Shown: piece after piece, positions 17,554 through 23,456 of the stretch
Numbering within the stretch: the stretch's first letter is position 1
Layout: each line of letters starts with the position of its first letter
Assembly: GCA_903867225.1 (NCBI GenBank)
Contig: CAIPQN010000018.1
Location: forward strand, 1-48,955
Length of the DNA stretch: 48,955 bases
Reading direction: 5' to 3'
DNA from: an uncultured Pseudomonadota bacterium
GTDB taxonomy: Bacteria; Pseudomonadota; Gammaproteobacteria; Methylococcales; Methylomonadaceae
Program-made: the position numbers and the translations under genes
Notes under the pieces: generated by a model
Database searches by the model: none
Seen by the model: only the letters and a program-made list of their open reading frames with translations
Told to the model about the DNA's origin: nothing

Positions 17554-17723
17554 TTTAAATTTTCCTCGTTCAATGTTGCCGAGCCGAATAGTCGATTGTT
17601 TAATGTTTCTTCATTCACTTTTACTTTTTGTCCTGCGAAAAAAAGCCACCAAACCAAACCGAATAACGTGAATTTGACGATGATGGCGAGTGTCATTTCC
17701 CAAGAAAAACGAGTTAAACGCAT
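17550..17723 (-). CDS. cydP: Cytochrome bd putative small subunit CydP
   Basis: This 57-residue ORF was read by hand just upstream of cydA. It starts MRLTRFSWEM, has one transmembrane helix (about residues 11-30, ending GLVWWLFFAG) and a short charged tail. Size, topology, the WW/FF helix end and position before cydA match the CydP small-subunit family. The stop TGA overlaps the cydA start as ATGA, so the two should be translationally coupled. It starts 5 bases after the preceding stop codon. A plus-strand ORF across the same bases is a shadow. Confidence 0.78.
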   Translation of the reverse strand: MRLTRFSWEMTLAIIVKFTLFGLVWWLFFAGQKVKVNEETLNNRLFGSATLNEENLK

Positions 17724-17728
17724 GGCGG

Positions 17729-18229
17729 TTATTGTTGATGATGTTGCGAATGACCAGAAACAGCGTGTCGCGCATGATCACTAAGTTGAGCATCAAAAAA
17801 TTGATGAATCGCGGTGACTAAATCGGCTTTTTCGCTGGTGTAATCAATCTGTGCGCCGTCTGGTAATTCTTTATAAATAATGCTTAATGTGTCTTTTTCA
17901 GCAGAACGTAACGTTTGCAAACCTGCCATTTTGTTACCGTGAATTTTTACAGGATTTGAAAAATCACCTTGATTAAATTCCCTCGCAATTTTCGACAAAT
18001 GTTCACGAATTAACGCAATTTGTGACGCATCATTTTTATCTTTTGCGATGACTTGTTGAACTCCGCCTTTTTCGACTTTGTTAAAAATGTGCAATGTTTT
18101 TTCTAAATCAAACGGCATCACATGAACACCTTTTGAAACAACTTCATCTAAACGCGCTTCGCTGGCAGGTTCAACAGCAAAAACACTGGTTGAAATTAAC
18201 GCTAGACTAATCAAGGCAATTTTTTTCAT
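17729..18229 (-). CDS. Periplasmic His-tailed protein of unknown function
   Basis: This 166-residue protein has a clear signal peptide cut after STSVFA. The mature part contains VHVMPFDLEKTLHIF, a GGVQQVIAKD segment and FDAQLSDHARHAVSGHSQHHQQ, a His-rich end suited to metal binding. I recall close relatives carrying the label aspartate carbamoyltransferase; nothing in the sequence supports that enzyme, and the export signal argues against it. It lies 1 base after the periplasmic rhodanese gene and 5 before cydP, so it is part of the cytochrome bd operon. A metal- or heme-related periplasmic role is possible but unproven. Confidence 0.8.
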   Translation of the reverse strand: MKKIALISLALISTSVFAVEPASEARLDEVVSKGVHVMPFDLEKTLHIFNKVEKGGVQQVIAKDKNDASQIALIREHLSKIAREFNQGDFSNPVKIHGNKMAGLQTLRSAEKDTLSIIYKELPDGAQIDYTSEKADLVTAIHQFFDAQLSDHARHAVSGHSQHHQQ

Positions 18230-18230
18230 G

Positions 18231-18611
18231 TTAATTCGCCTGAATCGTTTTTAAATTGGCTTTTTGCCACGCATTCAAACCGCCGTCCATGTTGTGAACA
18301 TTGGTAAAGCCTGATTTTGCCAAAATATCTGCCGCTCTCGCAGAACGTGTGCCGCTGCGGCATTGTGTAATCACAGGTTGATTTTGATATTTTGCCAATT
18401 CCTTCAAGCGGTTTTGAATGTCATTCAATGGAATATGAATCGCATTATCAATATGTCCCGCGTTCCATTCGTCATTTTCACGCACATCAATAATGACGGC
18501 ATTTTGTTCTGATTGCATTTGGGCGGCTTGTTGTGGTGAAACAGCTGGCACATCAGCTAAAACTGACGAAATACCAAATAATGACGCGAGTAAGATAATA
18601 ATTTTTTTCAT
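18231..18611 (-). CDS. Periplasmic rhodanese, first gene of the cytochrome bd operon
   Basis: This exported single-domain rhodanese has a signal peptide MKKIIILLASLFGISSVLA, and the active-site loop CRSGTRS contains the catalytic Cys and Arg. I prefer the ATG at 18611, with GGAG 8 bases upstream, over a TTG at 18617, giving 126 residues. It should handle thiosulfate, polysulfide or persulfide in the periplasm. It is the promoter-proximal gene of the run leading into cydPAB, and a sigma-54 promoter lies about 43 bases before its start. Confidence 0.9.
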   Translation of the reverse strand: MKKIIILLASLFGISSVLADVPAVSPQQAAQMQSEQNAVIIDVRENDEWNAGHIDNAIHIPLNDIQNRLKELAKYQNQPVITQCRSGTRSARAADILAKSGFTNVHNMDGGLNAWQKANLKTIQAN

Positions 18612-18653
18612 AATCAATTCTCCATCTAGGATAATTATTTAAAATAAAACATT

Positions 18654-18668
18654 GCATGGCTTATGCCA
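18654..18668 (-). promoter_or_regulatory. Sigma-54 promoter of the rhodanese-cydPAB operon
   Basis: The minus strand reads TGGCATAAGCCATGC, with GG at 18667-18666 and GC at 18655-18654 and exactly 10 bases between. It departs slightly from the consensus TGGCAC-N5-TTGC but keeps the invariant GG and GC. The start codon of the periplasmic rhodanese is 43 bases downstream. Paired palindromes lie 88 and 109 bp upstream, the same geometry as at the SQR operon. Confidence 0.78.
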
Positions 18669-18736
18669 AAAACATTGAGGCGTAATGATACCGTGCTTTT
18701 TGAGTATTATATTTTTTTACCTTGAACAAGTTTAAT

Positions 18737-18770
18737 GTTTTAATGAAACAAAAAACTGTTTCTGTGAAAC
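18737..18770. promoter_or_regulatory. Second pair of GTTTC-N3-GAAAC-type palindromes
   Basis: GTTTTAATGAAAC (18737-18749, one mismatch) and GTTTCTGTGAAAC (18758-18770, perfect) are centred 21 bp apart, exactly as at 10280-10313. A lone GAAAC half-site follows at 18778-18782. The pair serves the leftward sigma-54 promoter as an enhancer. It also ends only 26 bases before the ATG of the activator gene on the other strand, so binding there could repress that gene's own transcription. Confidence 0.76.
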
Positions 18771-18795
18771 AAAAATCGAAACAAATGGAACAAAA

Positions 18796-19734
18796 ATGCA
18801 AATTGATAATGTTCAAAATTTTCATGGGTTAATTAGTCGTTCACCTGCTATGCACGATGTGTTTCAAATCATTCAAACTGCTGCTGAAACTGAGGCAACC
18901 GTTTTAGTGCGTGGTGAAAGTGGTTCTGGAAAAGAGTTAGTAGCACGCGCAATTCACTATTTAAGTGGACGACGCGACGCGCCTTTTTTAGCGGTAAATT
19001 GCGCTGCATTATCAGCGAATTTACTTGAAAGCGAATTGTTTGGTCATGTGCGTGGCGCGTTTACAGGCGCAATGAAAGATCATCATGGTTTATTTCAACG
19101 CGCTCATGGCGGCACGTTATTTTTAGACGAAATAGCAGAATTACCCATGGAATTACAAGCGAAATTATTGCGTGTAATTCAAGAACGCAATTTTTTACCT
19201 GTAGGTGGTGTGCTTTCAATGCCTGTTAATGTACGATTGGTAGCAGCGACACATCGAGCATTACGCGAAGAAGTGAAAAATGGGCGATTCCGTGAAGATT
19301 TAATGTATCGGTTGCGTGTTGTGCCAATTTATCTACCGCCGTTGCGGGAACGACGTGAAGATATTAGTTTGTTAATTTGGCATTTTATTGAAAAACATAA
19401 TGCTGAAAATCGCCGCAAAATCGAAGAAATTGAACCAGAAGCTATGCGTTTGTTATTGGATTATTCATGGTATGGAAACATTCGAGAACTGCAAAATGTG
19501 GTGGAATATGCGTTTGCCGTTGGACGTGGAACGATTTTGAAATCGACAGAATTACCACCCGAATTTCGTGAAATACATTTACCTATTGTTTCAGCTAAAA
19601 CTATTCCGATTCAAAATGAAAAAAGCGCGATTGAACGCGCTTTAATCGAAACCAAAAATGTAAATGCAGCAGCTAAAAGTTTAGGGATGAGTCGTGCAAC
19701 ATTTTGGCGAAAACGAAAGTTTTACGAAATTTAA
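18796..19734 (+). CDS. Sigma-54 enhancer-binding protein without a sensor domain
   Basis: This 312-residue AAA+ activator of RNA polymerase-sigma54 has Walker A GESGSGKE at residues 40-47, the sigma54-contacting GAFTGA loop at 87-92, Walker B GGTLFLDE at 105-112, an R-finger region [10 protein letters not shown], and a Fis-type helix-turn-helix at 288-312. Only about 12 residues precede the AAA+ core, so there is no receiver, GAF, V4R or other input domain, as in PspF. The only cysteine is Cys69 in NCAAL, a position common to the family. A weak GGAA precedes the ATG. It is divergent from the cydPAB operon and most likely binds the paired palindromes. FisR, a sigma-54 activator of sulfide oxidation elsewhere, is the nearest functional analogue but has a sensor domain. 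Confidence 0.93.
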   Translation: MQIDNVQNFHGLISRSPAMHDVFQIIQTAAETEATVLVRGESGSGKELVARAIHYLSGRRDAPFLAVNCAALSANLLESELFGHVRGAFTGAMKDHHGLFQRAHGGTLFLDEIAELPMELQAKLLRVIQERNFLPVGGVLSMPVNVRLVAATHRALREEVKNGRFREDLMYRLRVVPIYLPPLRERREDISLLIWHFIEKHNAENRRKIEEIEPEAMRLLLDYSWYGNIRELQNVVEYAFAVGRGTILKSTELPPEFREIHLPIVSAKTIPIQNEKSAIERALIETKNVNAAAKSLGMSRATFWRKRKFYEI

Positions 19735-19738
19735 AAAA

Positions 19739-20626
19739 CTAATCAATAAATCGTTTGGTCAAATCACCAAACGCATCAATTCGTCGATCACGCAAAAATG
19801 GCCAAATTCGGCGTACAGTTTCATTCTGCTTTTTGTCAATTTCAGCAATCAATAATTTCGTTTCCGATGAATTCGCCTGCGTTAAAAACTCGCCTTGCGA
19901 ACCCACGATAAAACTATTGCCCCAAAAATCAATGCCACTTTCACCATGTGGCGCGAATTCAAAACCAATACGATTACACGAAATGACGGGCAAACCATTT
20001 GCGACGGCATGACCACGTTGCACGGTAATCCACGCATCGAGTTGACGAGCTTGTTCTTCTTTTGTATCGTTTTTATCCCAGCCAATTGCAGTCGGATAAA
20101 TCAGCAAATCTGCTCCCGCTAACGCCATCAAACGCGCCGCTTCGGGATACCATTGATCCCAACAAATCAACACGCCCAATTTTCCAATCGACGTTTGAAT
20201 TGGTGTAAACCCTAAATCGCCTGGCGTGAAATAATACTTTTCATAAAACGCAGGATCATCGGGAATGTGCATTTTGCGATATTTACCTGCAAGACTACCA
20301 TCTTTGTCGAAAACCACGGCAGTGTTGTGATAAAGCCCCGCCGCGCGACGTTCAAAAATCGTTGCGACAATCACGATTTGTAATTCTTTCGCCAACGCTG
20401 AAAAAATATCAGTTGTTTGGCATGGAATCGGTTGTGCTAAATCAAATACCGAATGGTCTTCGGTTTGGCAAAAATACTTGCCCAAATGCAATTCGGGCAA
20501 TACAACTAAATCGGCTTTTTGCGCTGCGGCTTCACGAATTTTTGCAATCGAAAACGCTAAATTCACACCGTAATCATCGTCACCGCATGGTTGTTGAACT
20601 GCGCTAACAATCAATTTTTTTTGCAT
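19739..20626 (-). CDS. aguB: N-carbamoylputrescine amidase
   Basis: This nitrilase-superfamily amidohydrolase of 295 residues converts N-carbamoylputrescine to putrescine, CO2 and ammonia. The catalytic triad is Glu45 (LPELHLG), Lys118 (YRKMHIP) and Cys155 (LICWDQWYPEAAR), the last motif being typical of AguB. I choose the ATG at 20626, overlapping the aguA stop as TGATG, with GGAG 6 bases upstream. An in-frame GTG one codon earlier is less likely. Pairing with aguA supports the substrate assignment. Its 3' end converges on the activator gene with a 4-base gap. Confidence 0.94.
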   Translation of the reverse strand: MQKKLIVSAVQQPCGDDDYGVNLAFSIAKIREAAAQKADLVVLPELHLGKYFCQTEDHSVFDLAQPIPCQTTDIFSALAKELQIVIVATIFERRAAGLYHNTAVVFDKDGSLAGKYRKMHIPDDPAFYEKYYFTPGDLGFTPIQTSIGKLGVLICWDQWYPEAARLMALAGADLLIYPTAIGWDKNDTKEEQARQLDAWITVQRGHAVANGLPVISCNRIGFEFAPHGESGIDFWGNSFIVGSQGEFLTQANSSETKLLIAEIDKKQNETVRRIWPFLRDRRIDAFGDLTKRFID

Positions 20627-21648
20627 CACACGCTCCGTGCTTGCTCAGGAAATTGCATCGTCATGCAATGCAAACTACCGTATTGATGAACAAGTGGACG
20701 GCACGGAATCGGTAATATTTTGTGTTGTGGGAAAACTTTTGCTAAACGTTCCAACGCGATTTTGTCATTTGCGTCATCATAAACTGGTACTAAAACTGCG
20801 TGATTGATGATTAAAAAGTTTGAATAATTTGCAGGCAACGGCTCATCATCTTCATCGAAAATAGGCGTTGGTAATGGCAATGCAACCAAGTTATAAGGTT
20901 CTTCGTCATTTGTACGCAACATTTCTAGCTGCATTTTCATTCGGTGCAAACTTTCAAAATGTGGGTCGCGTGGATTTTCACAACTGGTGTAAGCAATCGT
21001 CGTCGGTGTGCAAAAACGCGCTAATGTGTCGATATGCGCGTCGGTATCGTCGCCCGCTAAATTTTCTTGTTTGAGCCACAAAACACGCTTTGCACCTAAA
21101 TGGATTTTTAATTGTGCTTCGATTTGTTCTTTATTCAACGCACTATTTCGGTTTGGATTTAGCAAACAATGGTCGGTTGTTAAAATCGTGCCTTCGCCGT
21201 CACTTTCAACGCTACCGCCTTCCAAAATAAAATCGATGTCATGATGCGCTTTGCCTTTGAAAAATTTGGCATTCGCTAATTTGTGATTTAGAGCATTATC
21301 GTTGGCGAAATCGTATTTTTCGCCCCAACCGTTAAATTGAAAATTGAGGTATTTCAACGTGCCTTCTTTTTCGACGGTTAAAAAAGTCGTGTCGCGTACC
21401 CAAATATCGTTGACAGGTGCATGAATAAATTGAATGTCTTCTTTTCGTTCAACCAATTTTTCGATGTGTTTTTGATGTACTTCGTCGCGGCAAACAATCA
21501 GTAATGGCTGATATTCAGTAATCGTGTCTGCGATGATGCTGTAAGTGTCTTCAACAGATTCGAGGTTGTCACTAAAATCACCTGTTTCGTGTGGCCACGC
21601 AATTAAAACGGCGGCTTGTTTTTCCCATTCAGCTGGAAATCTGGTCAT
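20626..21648 (-). CDS. aguA: Agmatine deiminase
   Basis: This 340-residue enzyme of the Porphyromonas-type peptidyl-arginine deiminase fold hydrolyses agmatine to N-carbamoylputrescine. The active-site Cys328 is in GSLHCMTMQ near the C-terminus. DIWVRDTTF and FNGWGEKYD in the N-terminal half and EGGSVESDGEGT in the middle carry the conserved Asp, Glu and His region. It is followed by aguB with a one-base overlap, giving the complete two-step route from agmatine to putrescine. GGAA stands before the ATG. Confidence 0.95.
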   Translation of the reverse strand: MTRFPAEWEKQAAVLIAWPHETGDFSDNLESVEDTYSIIADTITEYQPLLIVCRDEVHQKHIEKLVERKEDIQFIHAPVNDIWVRDTTFLTVEKEGTLKYLNFQFNGWGEKYDFANDNALNHKLANAKFFKGKAHHDIDFILEGGSVESDGEGTILTTDHCLLNPNRNSALNKEQIEAQLKIHLGAKRVLWLKQENLAGDDTDAHIDTLARFCTPTTIAYTSCENPRDPHFESLHRMKMQLEMLRTNDEEPYNLVALPLPTPIFDEDDEPLPANYSNFLIINHAVLVPVYDDANDKIALERLAKVFPQHKILPIPCRPLVHQYGSLHCMTMQFPEQARSV

Positions 21649-21668
21649 TGTTTTTTCCTTTTTAATTT

Positions 21669-22091
21669 TTATAATTCAGTCGTTGTGAGCCATAAATCAT
21701 GTTTATTACACAAACTCAAAACGTGCAGCGTGCCACTATAATTGGGTAAGTTAAACGTTGATTGTGCAATTTTATCGGTGGTTGGATTGAAAAAATGCTC
21801 GTCTAAAAATTGGTAATTTTTGTCGAGCAGAACGTGTTTCACAATGTAATGTTCAAAACCATTCATTTCGTGAGCTGTGGTCACTTTTACGGTCGATTTT
21901 TCAATTTCAACGGTTGGCAAATGCGTAGCAATTTTTCCTGCCCAACGTCCCGCATTTTCTTTCGTGTAAAACAATCCACCCGCACCAATAATTCCAGCTG
22001 TTTTAGTTTCAGTCGCTAACAAAGGCGTAGCGTTCAAAGTCATTAAACCCGCGCCTGCTAAACCCAAGCGCATAAAATTACGTCTATTCAT
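21669..22091 (-). CDS. Tat-exported superoxide reductase-like (desulfoferrodoxin family) protein
   Basis: The protein opens MNRRNFMRLGLAGAG, a twin-arginine signal, so it should be exported folded with its metal. The body keeps the iron-site pattern of superoxide reductases: ATHLP (His57), AHEM (His74), EHYI (His81) and CNKHDLW (Cys128, His131). The gap between His74 and His81 is one residue longer than in the enzymes I remember, and the Glu ligand of the Pyrococcus enzyme is absent. No desulforedoxin domain is present. I use the ATG at 22091, with GAGGAGA before it, giving 140 residues. Superoxide detoxification in the periplasm is inferred. Confidence 0.72.
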   Translation of the reverse strand: MNRRNFMRLGLAGAGLMTLNATPLLATETKTAGIIGAGGLFYTKENAGRWAGKIATHLPTVEIEKSTVKVTTAHEMNGFEHYIVKHVLLDKNYQFLDEHFFNPTTDKIAQSTFNLPNYSGTLHVLSLCNKHDLWLTTTEL

Positions 22092-22112
22092 TTTTTCTCT
22101 CCTCAAAATAAA

Positions 22113-23444
22113 TTATTCTTCACCAGCAATCGACATTTGTTCAATTAAAATTGAGCCTGTGCGCGTGTTTCCACGCAAATCAACATCGTTACCAATGGCA
22201 ACAATACCTTTAAACATATCTTTTAAATTTCCCGCGATAGTGATTTCTTCGACGGGATATTGAATTACGCCATGTTCAACCCAAAAACCCGCCGCGCCGC
22301 GTGAATAATCGCCTGTCATCATTTTTACGCCTTGCCCCATCAATTCCGTGACAAGTAAACCTGTTCCAAGTAGTTGCAACATCGATTCAAAATCGCCGCC
22401 TGTTGGTGTAATCGTTAGATTCCGCACGCCACCTGCATTTCCCGTACTTTTCAAACCCAATTTTCGTGCTGAATAAGTGCTTAAAACGTAATCTTGCAAA
22501 ATACCACCTCGAACCAAATCACGATGCTTTGTTGCAACCCCTTCGCTGTCATACATCGCACTACCTAAACCGCTAATTAAATGAGGCTGTTCATGAATAT
22601 GGATAAAGGAAGGAAAAATTTGTGTATTTAGTGCGTCCAATAAAAAGGTCGATTTACGATACAAACTGCCGCCTGAAATCGCACCAATAAACGAACCCAA
22701 CAAACTGCTGGCGATTTCTGCACTGAATAAAACAGGGCATTGACGCGGACTTAAACTACGTCCACCCAAACGGCGCAATGTACGTTCAGCTGCGATAATG
22801 CCGACTTCTTTTGGCAATTCTAAAAAATCGGCATTTCGCGCGACGCTATACCAATAATCACGTTGCATCTCGTCACCACGTTGTGCGAGAACTGAACAAC
22901 TCAACGAATGACGTGAACTCAAACGCGCTTGCAAAAAACCCAAACTGTTGCCCATAACACTCAAACCTTTGTGCGTGCTAACCGTCGCGCCTTCGGAATT
23001 GCTAATATCTTCGTGATAGTTTCGCGCCGCATCTTCACATTCAATCGCCATTTCAATTGCTTTTTCAGAAGATAAATCCCACGGATGATACAAATCTAAA
23101 TCAGGAAATTCGGTTGCCAATAAATCTGCATCGGGTAAGCCCGCGCAATCATCTTCACTGGTATAACGCGCAATGCTACACGCCGCACTGACAGTTTCTT
23201 TTATCGACGTAGGTGACAAATCCGTTGTACTTGCCACGCCTTTTCGTTGTCCAAAATAAACCGTTACCCCCAAACCTTGACTGCAATGGTGTTCAATCGT
23301 TTCGACGATACCTAAACGAGCTGTCACCGACAAACCATCATCAACACTCAAACCCGCTTCAGCTGCTGTCGCACCTTGTGCTTTCGCTTCGTCTAAAAGT
23401 TGTTGAACGGTGTTTTTTAATTCTGCAATGCGTTCATTCTGCAC
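22113..23444 (-). CDS. pmbA: Metalloprotease PmbA/TldE
   Basis: This 443-residue member of the TldD/PmbA family has the expected length and the family C-terminus with GxMTGDYSRGAAGFWVEHGVIQYPVEEITIAGNL. TldD-TldE complexes trim peptides such as microcin precursors and help degrade unfolded CcdA. PmbA itself lacks the HExxxH of TldD, as seen here. tldD is not in the window. The start is GTG with AGGA 7 bases upstream. It lies 12 bases after the UPF0182 gene on the same strand. Confidence 0.94.
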   Translation of the reverse strand: MQNERIAELKNTVQQLLDEAKAQGATAAEAGLSVDDGLSVTARLGIVETIEHHCSQGLGVTVYFGQRKGVASTTDLSPTSIKETVSAACSIARYTSEDDCAGLPDADLLATEFPDLDLYHPWDLSSEKAIEMAIECEDAARNYHEDISNSEGATVSTHKGLSVMGNSLGFLQARLSSRHSLSCSVLAQRGDEMQRDYWYSVARNADFLELPKEVGIIAAERTLRRLGGRSLSPRQCPVLFSAEIASSLLGSFIGAISGGSLYRKSTFLLDALNTQIFPSFIHIHEQPHLISGLGSAMYDSEGVATKHRDLVRGGILQDYVLSTYSARKLGLKSTGNAGGVRNLTITPTGGDFESMLQLLGTGLLVTELMGQGVKMMTGDYSRGAAGFWVEHGVIQYPVEEITIAGNLKDMFKGIVAIGNDVDLRGNTRTGSILIEQMSIAGEE

Positions 23445-23456
23445 AAATAAATCCTT

